This document shows positions 48,544 to 61,011 of a stretch of DNA of 64,000 nucleotides, one piece after another; positions within the stretch are counted from its first letter, which is position 1, and each line of letters starts with the position of its first letter. The translations under genes were made by a program, and so were the position numbers. The DNA is from Citrus sinensis (taxonomy: Eukaryota; Streptophyta; Magnoliopsida; Sapindales; Rutaceae). Under the pieces are notes generated by a model. That model saw only the letters and a program-made list of their open reading frames with translations, did not search any database and was not told the DNA's origin. The stretch covers positions 33,753,001-33,817,000 of the forward strand of contig NC_068560.1 in NCBI RefSeq assembly GCF_022201045.2, read 5' to 3'.

Positions 48544-50307
48544 ATGTCGTTAGTTAGTTCTCCAGAGCCATCTGCTACTTCATATAGAAAAACGAAGCTC
48601 TACACTTTGAAGGGAAGCGGTCATAGCTCTGCTTTGTCTACCCAAGCATTTGGCTCTGATAAGCATAAGATGATGTGTCAGACTGACTCTTACTCCAGTG
48701 AGAATTATGAGGATTATATCCTTGACTCCCCAACAGAAGAACTAATACATCCATCAAGTTCTGCCGACTCAGGAAATTCATTTCAGCGACAAGGTGCCCC
48801 TTCTCACCAGCTAAGAGCTGGTTCGAGCTTCCCCATGGCTGCTCAGAGCCCACTGGACAGTTCTTTTATGTCCATGAGACGTTGTCATGGGTATCAACCC
48901 AGTTTTGAATCAGGTTACTTGGAAAATCAATGCCCAGATCCTGTTGATTATGACGAAGATACAATGAGATTAAAGCTTCAAGAACTGGAGAGAGCACTGC
49001 TTGATGATACTGTTGGTGATGAAGATGATGACATGTTTACCACTATTCAAAACATGGAAGTTGAAGGTGAATGGCCTGAACCTGTCCAGAACGTGCCCTT
49101 CCATGACTCTCCCAAGGAGTCTTCATCCTCAGATTCTATACTCAGCAGCATCAGCAGCAACAAAGAAGTATCACAATTATCTCCTCGGACTCTTAAACAG
49201 TTGCTTATAGATTGTGCTGCTACACTTTCTGATGGAAACATTGAGGAAGCAACAACTATAATAAATGAACTCCGGCAGATGGTTTCAATTCAAGGAGATC
49301 CTCCTCAGAGGATTGCAGCTTACATGGTGGAAGGTCTTGCAGCTCGCATGGCTGCCTCTGGCAAGTTTCTCTATAAAGCTCTAAAATGCAAAGAGCCCCC
49401 TTCTTCTGACAGACTAGCAGCAATGCAGATCCTCTTTGAGGTGTGTCCTTGTTTTAAATTTGGATTTATGGCAGCAAATGGTGCAATTATAGAGGCATTT
49501 AAAGGTGAAAAGAGAGTACATATAATAGATTTTGACATAAATCAAGGTAGTCAATATATAACACTGATACAAACAATTGCTTCTCTGCCTGGTAATCGAC
49601 CTCACTTGAGGTTAACTGGGGTTGATGATCCAGAGTCAGTTCAACGTCTGGTAGGTGGCCTTCAAATTATTGGGCTAAGACTTGAGAGTCTAGCAGAAGC
49701 GCTTGGAGTGCCATTTGAGTTTCATGCAGTGCCCTCAAAGACTTCGCTTGTTACACCATCAATGCTGGAGTGCAGGCCTGGGGAAGCACTTGTAGTGAAC
49801 TTTGCTTTCCAGCTTCACCACATGCCCGATGAGAGTGTTTCAACAGTAAACCAGAGAGACCAGCTACTCAGGATGGTTAAGAGCTTGAATCCAAAGCTTG
49901 TAACTGTTGTTGAACAAGATATGAACACAAACACTTCCCCATTTTTCCCAAGGTTTATTGAAGCCTACAATTACTATTCTGTTGTGTTTGAGTCTCTTGA
50001 TGCAACTCTCCCAAGAGAAAGTCAGGATAGAATGAACGTCGAACGGCAATGCCTGGCACGTGACATTGTTAACATCATTGCATGTGAGGGAGAGGAACGG
50101 ATAGAACGGTATGAGCTTGCAGGGAAATGGAGGGCAAGGATGACCATGGCTGGGTTCACTTCATGCCCAATGAGTGCTGATGTGACTGATATGATTCGGA
50201 AACTTATAAAGCAATACTGTGACAGGTACAAGTTGAAGGAGGAATTGGGTCTACTGCATTTTGGGTGGGAAGACAAAAGCTTGATCGTTGCTTCTGCATG
50301 GAAGTAG
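48544..50307 (+). CDS. SCL1: GRAS transcription regulator, SCARECROW-LIKE 1 type
   Basis: An intronless frame of 587 residues. The N-terminal ~210 residues are acidic and Ser-rich, with YILDSPTEELIHPS and RLKLQELERALLDD, segments seen in the PAT1/SCL1 branch. The GRAS domain runs from about 215 to the end: LHR I (LKQLLIDCAATLSDGN), VHIID (KRVHIIDFDINQGSQY, near 327), LHR II, PFYRE (FPRFIEAYNYYSVVFESLD), RVER (MNVERQCLARDIVNIIACEG) and SAW (GWEDKSLIVASAWK). Nothing essential is missing. GRAS proteins of this branch work in the nucleus; PAT1 relatives act in phytochrome signalling, while SCL1's own role is poorly known. The length is close to Arabidopsis SCL1 (593 aa, from memory). Confidence 0.95.
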   Translation: MSLVSSPEPSATSYRKTKLYTLKGSGHSSALSTQAFGSDKHKMMCQTDSYSSENYEDYILDSPTEELIHPSSSADSGNSFQRQGAPSHQLRAGSSFPMAAQSPLDSSFMSMRRCHGYQPSFESGYLENQCPDPVDYDEDTMRLKLQELERALLDDTVGDEDDDMFTTIQNMEVEGEWPEPVQNVPFHDSPKESSSSDSILSSISSNKEVSQLSPRTLKQLLIDCAATLSDGNIEEATTIINELRQMVSIQGDPPQRIAAYMVEGLAARMAASGKFLYKALKCKEPPSSDRLAAMQILFEVCPCFKFGFMAANGAIIEAFKGEKRVHIIDFDINQGSQYITLIQTIASLPGNRPHLRLTGVDDPESVQRLVGGLQIIGLRLESLAEALGVPFEFHAVPSKTSLVTPSMLECRPGEALVVNFAFQLHHMPDESVSTVNQRDQLLRMVKSLNPKLVTVVEQDMNTNTSPFFPRFIEAYNYYSVVFESLDATLPRESQDRMNVERQCLARDIVNIIACEGEERIERYELAGKWRARMTMAGFTSCPMSADVTDMIRKLIKQYCDRYKLKEELGLLHFGWEDKSLIVASAWK

Positions 50308-51221
50308 CAAGTACAATTCTGGATTTTTTCGTTTTCGTTTCCCCTTTTTTTTTTTTTTCATTTTTTTACCGAGTGATAGTTGTAAAATATTTTTCGTGGT
50401 TGTCCACTTGATATTTCATTTAGATTGAGGTTGAAGAACGAAGAAGCTTGTTAATGTTTTGCTAATGTAAATTTCGCTGATGATTGGGCTTGCTGATTAT
50501 CTAACGTTTATGAATAATTTATTCTGCTGCTTCTTTCTCTCCATGATTTTTACGATACTCATTTCTTTAAAAAAAAGAAAAAAATCTGCTCACTCAGGTG
50601 TCTCACAGAAGCATTAGACGACCAACTGTATTTTATTATTACTTTTATTATTGTATTTTTATTTTATTTTTAGTATAACTTATTCTTTCTCTGCCATGCG
50701 AATGGAATTTTAAACTCCACTTCTTATTTCCACACAATACATTTCACAAACTGAACTAAGTGCAGGGCACCCCCAACATTCAGCTTTATCAGTGTATCCC
50801 TCAACATTCACTATGACCATGTCACTCCAAAGCAAAGAAGAAACGAATAGTCAGTAGACAACAAAAGCAAACAAAATTGCCGAAAATTTTCACTGTTGAA
50901 TAACATTTCATAAAATTTGTGAGCTTGAATAACAAAATCTCCCTGTCATGGTAGTTTGACTGTTGTATTAAGATTGTGAAAGCTTGACACTTGCATCAGT
51001 GCTATGTCCCAGAGGTTCAAATCCTTCTGTCCCAGACTGGGGAGAATAAAAGTTACAAATTCCCGTTTGAGCAACCCTCTTTAACTATAATTTTTGATAA
51101 AATATAGGTGTACGCCTTTTTCTAATTAGAAAATTTTCTTTTCTGAAGCAGATATTTTTTCACAAATTGCGTCTATATTACAAATCTTTTGGTGAAAAAA
51201 TAAAAATACCAAATAGATACT
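50308..51221. other. Convergent 3' ends of SCL1-like and SDN5-like genes
   Basis: The two genes point toward each other here. At about 50946-51045 there is a tRNA-like B box (AGAGGTTCAAATCC) with only a poor A box upstream, possibly a decayed SINE. Nothing else is seen. Confidence 0.4.
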
Positions 51222-54200
51222 TCAATGCTTCACACCAACAAAGCACAAGGCCACTTCAGCTTGAGCCTGAAGCTCTTCCAAGACCTTCACAATCATCTTC
51301 CGGGACATTGAGTTTTTGCTCTGTTCTCTGAGCATTTCCCGTAATCTTCATCCATGCAAAAATATTAAATAATTAAACAAATGTACAATTAAATTAAAAG
51401 GCTCGATATACAAGAGTATGCATCTCGATTTCTGCCTATTCATATGAACACAATTCTTAGAGATGCCATGCCAAGTTCAACAATTTTGACACATTAAAAT
51501 AATGATGATAAGTGCGATGGAACAGAACCCTTTTTCAACCTGGACTTCAAGAGATGTTCAATAAATGATATACTACAGCCACTCTAGTACCTCCAGTAAT
51601 GCATACATACTATATGGAAATAGTTCTCAAATCTATGCTTTCATGGTTAGATAGCTGAAGATGATTGAATGGGGTGTCAGATCAACCAACATAATGAACA
51701 GTTGCCCAGATTATGAAGCAATATAATAATTCTGAACTTCATCTTGGACAACTAAAGAGATACAACAATGAAGAGATACCATTCGACACAAATCTAATAT
51801 GAGCTTAAACACAAAAATCTTGCATGTTTTTGAAGAATTGACCAAACTAGCAACTAGATTGCACATATTTAGTAGATAATAATGCACTTATACACCATGG
51901 CCAGGAAAATGAAAAGTTTGCCAATTAAATAAGGAATACATAATTTAATAGGATGCACATTTATCAGCTCAGTTTTAAAAGTTTTACTTGGCAAGAAGTG
52001 ACAGAGATATATGAAAAAGCACACAGAAATCATGGCATAATATCTGACTAAAAAGGTAATAACAAAAATGTACCTATGAACAATTGCTGTATCTCCATGG
52101 CCAGTGCAAATAATGAGCATGGTGTTCGTGGGTAATGCTGTATAAAGACTGTTAACCCTAGCATCTGTTCGTGCTAGAATTTCCTTAATTTCAGGTGTGA
52201 CAAAGCTTTTAAAGCGTTTCGAGTCAGAAAGCTTCTTATCACACGTAGCCAACGATATCAACTCTGCAAGTTTTTCATTCAGCTTTGCTTCATCCTTGGC
52301 TTGTTTCTTGAAATGCAAATTCAATTCTGAGAACTGGGTCCACACAAAGTGTATCCGATCATTCTTCACCTAAACAATTCGTAAAAACAAACAGGCTAAG
52401 AAGAATACAGCAGTTGCACAAGAGAAGACAAAAATAGACATCTATCCACGTAACTTACCTCCTTTCTAGCCTTTGAAAGAACTTCATCATCAGAAGACAC
52501 AGGAATTGCGTGCGAGGACTCAGAAGCATATCGTTTGATTATTGAGACGTTGTCAATGAGAGTGGATGTTTTGCCATACTCGAACAAAACTTTAAGGAGC
52601 TTTGTCCGCATAACTGATGGAGGAGAACCAAAATCAGGTCCTACATGTGGAGCCAAATGCATGCACGACAATTAGTAAATAATTTTACATCAATGGCCCT
52701 CACTGAGAAACAAATAACCAAATAATACGCATCAAAGCCAAAGAGGTATATGTCGGAAAACTTTAGAAAAAGAAAATAATCCTTGAAATAAAATTGTCAA
52801 CATTCCATATTTGCCTGTTTAAAACCAATTAAGAGTAGTATGCCACGCTTGCCATCAAAAGTGGGTTGAAAGAAAATCACTTGTTTTGAAATTGACATGT
52901 AGAAAACTTGCCATTTCTAATCTTTAAAAGTGCCAGTTCCATAGCGGCTCTAGCATCTTCAGTACTGTCGTGTCCAAACCCTGACTGTTGTATCTCCCTG
53001 GAAAGAAATTTCTTGGCAAGAACTCGGAGAGAAGTTTTATGAGATCCACCCTGCGGATGCTTGTACAATACTGCAGTATCAATCACCAAACCGTGGGAGA
53101 TCTTCAAAGCTAACAAGTCATTCTCCAAGGAGTGCCCAACTAAGATAGTCTCTTTGTAAACCAGCTTTAAAAATTCTTCCTGAAGATAGGAACCAACTGT
53201 AAATAGATTACATAACAATATTACAACACGACATTGCACCATTGACCCCTCAAGCACTGAAGCAACAACAACCTCAGCCACGGACAATAGAAAACGGCAT
53301 AAAAATAAAAGAAAAACAACAGTTAAGCTATGAACCTGAATATCTTTAAGACTCGTAGTAACCCCACTCAACATCTCATGCGTGATTCCACTGTATCTGT
53401 GCAATCCATAACAATTTCGCAAATTCAGATTCAAGAATCGGAGTGAGGAAAATTCCCGCCAATAAAAACTACAGGCCTAATGGTAGTCCCTACCTTGTGT
53501 TGTAATCAACAATGGCGTTAGATGGTTTTACCAATTTATCTAGCAGAACCTGTAACAAGTCATGCAAAGTTAGTTTAAGGGACACAACATATTTTCTCAG
53601 CTTAATTTTACCAATCATAGGTTGAGAAATTAACATCAATAAATCACCCAGTGCTGCCTGAGCTCAAATTTTTCTGCAGAGTATGGAGAAAGAAGGTAGA
53701 GCAAACCTGGCCTTTAATATCCACCAGGGTCACTCTTGTGAGCTCTAAACCCTCATTTGTGTAGCACTAAAAATACAAAAAATAAGTTATTAATAAAACT
53801 TAACAGTGAAGATGACATTAGAACACAAATGACAGTACCTATTATTGTCCTATAATACAAAGAAATCAATTTTTCTTTTTCTTTTTCTTTTGCCTTATAA
53901 ATATCTTATCAAAGACCAAACATAATGTATGCACAAAAAATAACATGAATCAATATACCATCTCACAATCAAGTGCCAATAATTCATAGGGAGAAGATCC
54001 AGAAGGAGCAGGAACAGTTGAAAGAAAACCTGGATAAAATGATCAAAGAGTCAATAAACTACCAATTCAAGTAGAAATTTACAAAAATTCTAAAGTGTAC
54101 TACATTATAAAGGGGAAATGAATGCAGATTCTTTTCACCTGGTTGATTGTAACAATAGTTATTGTCTTCCAATTGTTTTTCTGTAAGCGTGTAATATGTA

Positions 54201-56200
54201 ATAGGGAATGGAATATCTTTCAAGAGTTCTGCAGAAGAAGAATTTTCTGTAACAGTAGAACAGTTTTCTGCATAACAAAGAAGATATCAGAATACTGTGA
54301 CACAGAGGCTTTCAAGTCAGGTACAGAAACCATGTTAATGTTTTGTTGAATGATTTAATGCACATACACGAAAGCTTACAGATGATGTTCATATACCACA
54401 GTCCACACAACAATCCAAGCTTGTAATGTAAGTTTACCAAACATTGGCAAAAAGGTAGGTTGAGAAAAATATTTTAAGCAAGAACCTATGATTATCAAGA
54501 TGCAGTTGACTAGTGGAGGCTATAAGAACATCTAAAGCAAATAGTAGAATTGTAGATAACAATAAGAATAAAAATTACTGATAACAAGTTCCATATATGA
54601 TTTGGGAGTGATGACGAAAGCATACGAATTCTAACCAGAATAGTAAATGGAAGATCTGATCAACTCCAAGATGGATTAAGCACATCAAATTTCTGAACAT
54701 AAACCTTAGTATGCCACAAATAACTAAATAGTTTTTAACAGGAACTAATCTTTCTAAGCAGGTCTGTACGATCTCTCCTTTTAAGCTGTTCATCAATTTT
54801 CTATTATCACTACTTCTTGCTCCAGGATATCTATATCTGTTAATGTAAATCAGTAAATTGATGAGTTGGCATTTCATTTCAAGGAGAAACATGGTAGTCA
54901 CTGAAGCCACGATCAGCACAAAGAATTGCTAAACCCCTGCAACAACTTCTACGCCTCCATCAAAAAGAGTGCACAGGCTACTTTATGAGGAACATTCAAG
55001 AAAACTTATTTCTACAAACAAACAATTGGAACATGAAGGAAAGAATTAAGGTTTTAATATATATTGCAGGACCTTTTTGAGATGGCTGGGTAGATTTCGT
55101 CATTGAATCAACTGCATTTCTCTTTCTTTTCAATTTGCATGTTAGGAGTCCATCTATCGTCAGCATAGTGTCTGATAGACAGCTAGAAAAAGACACCAAA
55201 AAGCATTAGGAATTTGCACCCAATAGATTGTATAATGAACCAAAATCATTACTAACCTCAGAGCTAAAAGGGCCCTTGGTTTGTCACAACATTCTTTAAA
55301 TCCAGCAAGTGTTTTGGATTGTGATAAGTACAAAGCTGCATCCAGGCCAGGGACATAAAGCATAACCACTTTTTGAATCAGAGGCTTGTTCTGCAAAAAT
55401 AGAACTATCATTTTTAATACTTCTAACAATGCATCATTTCTATGACGGTAGAATAAGGAAGATAATTAGTAAACTTCTGCTAAAATGAACGCAAAATTGG
55501 ATTTGCATTTTCAACAATCTACCAATACTTCTAGTCCCGAACTCCAAAAACAATTTTGCAACATTAGAGTCTTGTGTGTTTTCCAAAACAATCTTCCTTT
55601 CCAAAAATACCCCCCAGAATAAAATAAAATAAAATAAAGAGTCCATAGAAGGCTTCTTGAGTTGAACAGTAGCTTGTCAATAACATTTTCTATCAATGAT
55701 TATTAAATCAACAACTTAAACAACATATATACAATTCAAAAGAAAAGTAAAAGGAAAAAGAATGTTGTTACCTTAATAAAAACCCAAGAAGGCATTATTC
55801 CGTCAGCAAGAACCCATGTAACAAGCCCTTGAACGTCCTGAGAAATTTTTAATTGAAAAAAAAAAATCAATCTCAGTGCATGTACAGAGATTAAGTTAAT
55901 TTTATATTAGTGATTGATAGAATAATATGAACGGGTGTTGCAGTAACATACCGTCAAGTTCAAAGTAGACTCATTCTTGAAAATCACTTCTGCTTTTCCC
56001 TGCAAATTCATATCGTATTGATATGTGTCAATTCTCTAACAGATTAAACACCAGTATTTTTCTTTTAATTAGCTTGAAATTAAACTCATTAGTACTTGAG
56101 GCCCGTAGATGTCGTAGAAATTGTTGCCGTTGTTTCGGTTATTGTTGTTGTTGCTGCTGGAAATATCTTCATCAGAGGACTCGTGCTCTGTAGACGACAT
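51222..56200 (-). CDS. DEDDh 3'-5' exonuclease, SMALL RNA DEGRADING NUCLEASE 5-like
   Basis: Fourteen exons: 56096-56200, 55952-55999, 55772-55837, 55257-55390, 55073-55182, 54139-54267, 53959-54029, 53707-53766, 53494-53549, 53336-53396, 52912-53179, 52459-52640, 52074-52369 and 51222-51345. They sum to 569 residues without a stop. The RNase-T/REX-type domain is in the middle: Exo I LLALDCEM, Exo II around [11 protein letters not shown], and Exo III with the DEDDh histidine in [15 protein letters not shown]. Upstream is a conserved block ([25 protein letters not shown]); downstream a basic, partly coiled-coil region. The best match I recall is SDN5 (At5g25800). SDN relatives trim small RNAs; REX-type relatives trim structured RNAs. 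The substrate here is unknown. The N-terminus has an Asn-rich run. Intron 11 uses a GC donor. Confidence 0.88.
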
Positions 56201-56535
56201 TTTGATTATTCTCGTCTTACTTCTCCTCTGCTTTTGCCTTGTGTAAGGTTTTTTCCTCCCTTCTCTTTTCTCTTTGGCCACTGAGAGGGAAAGGTAATAT
56301 ACATGAAAGTACATAACCGGCAATGAAAAACCCTTCTAATTTTCTTGTAAGTGAAACTGAACATTTGGGCCGGGCCGATTCGAAATTCAGGCCCATTTTA
56401 ACGAAAGCTATAATAACATTTAGGTCCCTAAGTTTATCGCCATAAATATATTACTCGAAGAGCGACGCGTTTGTTCGCTTGTTTTGCATAAAACCTGGAA
56501 ACTGATTGCGAAAGCTTGAGAAGAAAGAAAGAGAG
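56201..56535. promoter_or_regulatory. Short divergent promoter between the exonuclease and SBDS genes
   Basis: The two start codons face away from each other, 335 bp apart, so both promoters and both 5' UTRs must fit here. The piece is richer in GC than typical spacers and contains GGGCCGGGCC and TTAGGCCCATTT-like motifs (GGCCCA, a site II/telo-type element common in ribosome-biogenesis promoters). The pairing suggests shared control; that is inference. Confidence 0.6.
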
Positions 56536-59110
56536 ATGTCGAAGACACTGGTTCAGCCAGTAGGCCAAAAGCGGCTGACGAACGTCGCCGTCGTTCGTCT
56601 CAAAAAGCATGGCATGCGCTTCGAAATTGCTTGCTACAAGAATAAGGTTCTCTCTTGGCGCTCCCAAGTGTAAGTCATCGCCATCGCCAATTCTTGTATT
56701 TATGCGTCGTGTATTTGATTATTATATTAATTCGAATTAACCTATTTTAGTTAGGTATTATTTAATTTATTTTGTGGTACAAAGGAAAGAAATCATTATG
56801 AGGTCTAGATAATGAAATTTTTGGAACAGAGAGAAAGATTTGGATGAAGTATTGCAGTCGCACACTGTTTATTCGAATGTGTCAAAAGGAATTCTCGCGA
56901 AGTCAAAGGATTTGATTGCAGCATTTGGTACTGATGATCAAACAAAAATATGTTTGGAGGTCGGTAAAATTTGCTTCGTAAACGTTTCTGTTATGGTTTG
57001 GTATTGGTTAGTGTTGTTTGTTTTTTAATGTTTTGGGTTGGCTTCAAGTGAAATGATTTGTTTGTTTGTTTGGTAGATTTTGGAGAAAGGGGAGCTTCAA
57101 GTTGCTGGAAAGGAGAGGGAAACACAGTTCTCTAATCAGTTTCGGGATATTGCAACCATTGTTATGCAGAAGACTGTTAATTCTGAAACTCAACGTCCTT
57201 ACACTATTAGTATGATTGAGCGACTTATGCACGAAATTCATTTTGCTGTTGACCCTAATAGCAGCTCGAAGAAGCAGGTGAGTGAGTGCTAAGAGTTGAT
57301 GTAATCTTCTGAAACTTGGTGAATTTTTGCTTTACTATTGTTAAAGCAGTTTTCTACTCGTGGAGATATTGGACTTACTTGTTTTAATTTAGTAAATTTA
57401 GTTGTTGTAATATTCCGAGACTTGGTGAGATTTTGCTTGTTATTGTTAGAGTAATTTTCTACTTGTGGAGATATCAGACTTGCTATAATTTATTAAGTTT
57501 AGAGGCGTTGTAATTAAACATAAAAAATAAAAAAAAATAAAAATAATAATAATGAATAAATGTCACTGGATAATAGCTGAAAAATGTTTTGACTTTTGAG
57601 CATCCGTTTTCAAAGTCATTACTATGTAGTATTACTGTTTGCTAGAATTTATGTGGCTGATGTATTTTGGGGTTTAAGTTCTCAAGCCAATTGTACTTCT
57701 TATGCAGGCATTGGAAGTCATTCGTGAGCTTCAGAAGCATTTCCCAATAAAAAGGTCTCCGATGAGGGTGGGACTTACTGTTCCAGAGCAAAATATTTCT
57801 TCTTTAATGGAGAAACTAGATGCATGGGATGCTAGCATTGTCTCCAAAGATAATTCTGGAAGTCAGCTGTCTCTCGTAAGTGTTTTCCTACTACTGAAGT
57901 ACAGTCCTCTCCCACTAACTATGTCTCCTCTAATGTGGTGTTTTTTTTTTTTTAAATAAATTATCTATATGTGAAGGATCAAATGAGAATGTGTTGGTTT
58001 GAATTCATTCACAGTGGTTTTGATTTATCATACGTACACATTGAACTTCTGATGTGGTCAGAAACCAAATTTCTGGATATTCTATGCTAGTTTGCTATTC
58101 TTTCTATGTATACGATTTTTGTTATCAGTGAATTTCAACTGTCGCAAAGTTTATAGCTTTGTCATAATGTCTGAAAGTAACATGTCATGTTTACTTGTGC
58201 CATTATTGTTCTTCACCTGCTCGACTTTCTTCAGACAGCTAATATAATAGAGTAAGGATATATACGGTTAACACATCTGAGTAGGGACTTGTATTGACGC
58301 ACGGTACTAGGACTTTGCTTGCTGCTTTCACTCAGATTTAATCGGGCAGAGCAAGGCATATTGGCTTTGCTTGGTCATTTTATGGTTGTCTTGCTGGCAT
58401 AATTTTCGTGCTTTTAGAACCATAAGGAAGACTTTTGTAATCACTAAGTGGGTTTTCATTTCGTAAGTCTTCATCTACTTGTAAAGGTTGATATTTGATT
58501 GAACTCACACACTGAGAGCATTCTGTGTTTTACACTAGCATAATTATTCCCATCTCTCCTGTATTTTCTTTGACATATGCCCCATGATGGCTAACGTCTC
58601 CTCAACATCTAAATGTTGAAGTTTAGTTTCTTTTTGGAGGTGTTAATCTTTCTTATTTTTGCTGTTCAGATTTGTGAAATGGAGCCAGGTCTTTTTCGGG
58701 ATTGTGATACCCTACTGAGGAATCTGCAGGGCAGGTTGGAAATTCTTGCAGTGTCAGTGCATGCAGAGGGGGATACAAGTGTGGATCACTACGATGATCA
58801 CGAGGATGTGCCATCACTCCCACCCAAGGAATCTGCTGATGATGTTCTCAAACTTAGTGAGAAAATTGAGAAACAGTCTCTCTCTTCTGGAAATGGGAAT
58901 ACTGAGGGGAAGGTAAAGCAAAACAAGTGTAGTACATGCAATGCTTATGTGGGGGATGCCAAGCAATACCGGGATCACTTCAAGAGCGACTGGCACAAAC
59001 ACAACCTAAAACGCAAGACCAGACAACTTCCTCCACTAACCGTAGAAGAGTGCTTGGCTGACATGGAATTGGATGACTCGAAAGCAGATCTGAAGGAATA
59101 TTCATTTTGA
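56536..59110 (+). CDS. SBDS: SBDS ribosome-maturation factor with a plant C-terminal zinc finger
   Basis: Five exons: 56536-56669, 56830-56959, 57077-57277, 57708-57875 and 58670-59110. They encode 357 residues. Three SBDS domains follow in order: the FYSH domain ([45 protein letters not shown]), the helical domain ([35 protein letters not shown]) and domain III (RMKVGL-like block and [16 protein letters not shown]). SBDS with the GTPase EFL1 removes eIF6 from new 60S subunits. After an acidic linker the protein ends in a U1-type zinc finger, [18 protein letters not shown] with SDWHKH; animal and yeast SBDS lack it, and I recall plant SBDS (At1g43860) having it. The start agrees with the family N-terminus. 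Confidence 0.95.
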
Positions 59111-59808
59111 AATGGTATTGAGAGTTTTAGCCAGCTGTTTGGTCAATGTCTGTATATAGCTAGCTGTTTTGTGATTTGTCAATGTCTGCATATAGTTTCT
59201 TTTTTAACTCTTTTTTGTTTTCGTTATACATTTTGAGGATTTGTTTGTGTATCAGGAACAAATAGCTGAGCTCTGATATCACCTCCTACTATCCCTGCCT
59301 TGGGGGGAAAATGAATTACTAGTCTAACGTTGAATTTAAATTTTGATGTTACATGTTAAATCTTAAGCGTTGGATTGAAAATGCAAATGTTTTAAAATTT
59401 TAGGATCACATGAAACCAAAAACAGTGTAGGCCATGCCTTTAATGGGTTCAAGTAATGGCCCAAAGCTGCTTTCATAGTGGATGAGAAGCTTATGGTGAA
59501 TCAAAGAGGAGTCGCAATAGCATGAAAAATCTAGCCTCCACTCCGAATATTTGGTCCATTGGATTAAATAGCTGGTTGGTTCAATGTAATCCACATAATT
59601 TGTACACTTTCAGCACCTCAGAAATGTGTTGCCATATCCACATGATAAAATTACAAAATCCAAAACACAAGGGATGCAAGAGAAAAAGAATATCAGTCAT
59701 CGCCCAAAAGACCAAGGCCACATCTTCTTCTATACTCCTATCAATACTCTTTTAACTTGCTGTGAACAGACACATACCCAGCAAAAGAAAAAAGAAAGAC
59801 AGAGAAAA
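59111..59808. other. SBDS 3' end and thioredoxin promoter
   Basis: The two genes run in the same direction. No further gene or repeat is seen in these 700 bp. Confidence 0.5.
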
Positions 59809-60434
59809 ATGGCTATGAAGAATTGTTTTCAAGTTAGCTCAGTGTATAGCACTAGAGCTGGTGTGGTACAATGTTACCAACCATTTTCATCTGTAAAGAA
59901 GATTCATTTGCCGATTAGTAACGGGTTGAATAAATCCAATTTCTCATTCACTTCATCATGCTCATCTCTTTCTCTTCCACTCGGAAGCAGAAGCAGAAAC
60001 TCCTTGATTCTCTGCAAAGCTCGGGAAGCTGTCAATGAAGGTTTGCTCATCTCACCATCCTGACAACCATTTTCCCAGGTAAAAGTGTTTTTTAACATAT
60101 GTTTTTGCTGTATGCAGTTCAAGTGGTGACAGATTCAAGTTGGGAAAACCTTGTGATATCAAGTGAAAACCCTGTGCTTGTGGAGTTTTGGGCACCTTGG
60201 TGCGGACCATGCCGGATGATAGCGCCAGCTATTGAGGAATTAGCCAAAGAATACGCCGGAAAAGTTGCCTGTTTCAAGCTCAACACCGATGATTCCCCCA
60301 ACATTGCAACTAAGTATGGAATTAGAAGCATTCCAACTGTGCTCTTCTTCAAGAATGGAGAGAAGAAGGAGAGCATCATTGGTGCTGTTCCCAAATCTAC
60401 TTTGTCCTCTACTTTAGATAAATATGTAGAATGA
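59809..60434 (+). CDS. Thioredoxin m, chloroplast precursor
   Basis: Two exons, 59809-60040 and 60118-60434, with a 77-bp intron, encode 182 residues. Residues 1 to about 72 are Ser/Thr-rich, basic and almost without acidic residues, as in plastid transit peptides. The mature part begins near [13 protein letters not shown]. The active site WCGPC lies in [16 protein letters not shown]; other thioredoxin marks are the buried Asp region KLNTDDSPN and the cis-proline in [23 protein letters not shown] is typical of the m type, which reduces Calvin-cycle enzymes and thylakoid targets using ferredoxin-thioredoxin reductase. The intron separates transit peptide from catalytic domain. A second donor-like site (CCCAG/GTAAAA, 60079) lies in the intron but would break the frame. 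Confidence 0.94.
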
Positions 60435-61011
60435 ATGGCCAAAAATCACATTTACATGTTGTATGAATGACATATTAATCCAAGTTTATGTTTCATTTCA
60501 AATGTAGAAATCTCTTTCCTTCAATGTGTAAATATCGTCATGAAGTTGAAATTTTCTTGAAAATGTACGACACTCTTTGTCATTTGAATGAAGTGCTTCA
60601 GCTTTTCTTTTTCCAAGCTGCTGATGTTTTTGTATTAACTAAAAATTAGAAATACAATTTTGCTTCACCACCAAGATTCATCCCATGAAGACGAAAACAA
60701 AATACCAAACAAAAGAATCAACTAGTGAAAATCTGAAATTTCTTTGTCTATTATCATCAAATTTTCCAAAAATAAGAAGAGTAGATACAATAGACCGATA
60801 GAGGTAGTTGAAAGTTGGTAATTAAGATAACTTACAAAATCAAAAAGTAATTCATTTCATTAAACAAATAGTACCTTAAATAGATCCATAATAGATATTA
60901 GGATCGAGTTAGAGATACACCGCTACAATAAAGAATCAGTTAAGTTATTACAAATTTACAATATGTCACCTAATTAAAGAACAGAGAGGAAGAAAATGCA
61001 CAAGAGAGTGA
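60435..61011. other. Thioredoxin 3' flank up to the retroelement
   Basis: It contains the thioredoxin 3' UTR and AT-rich DNA. The five bases before the element's TG end are AGTGA, which would be the left copy of the target duplication if the right copy is found beyond the window. Confidence 0.5.

Noticed and set aside
50946-51045. tRNA gene or SINE with B box AGAGGTTCAAATCC
   Set aside because: The A box is poor, the A-to-B distance is too long for a tRNA, no cloverleaf forms by eye and no flanking duplication was found.
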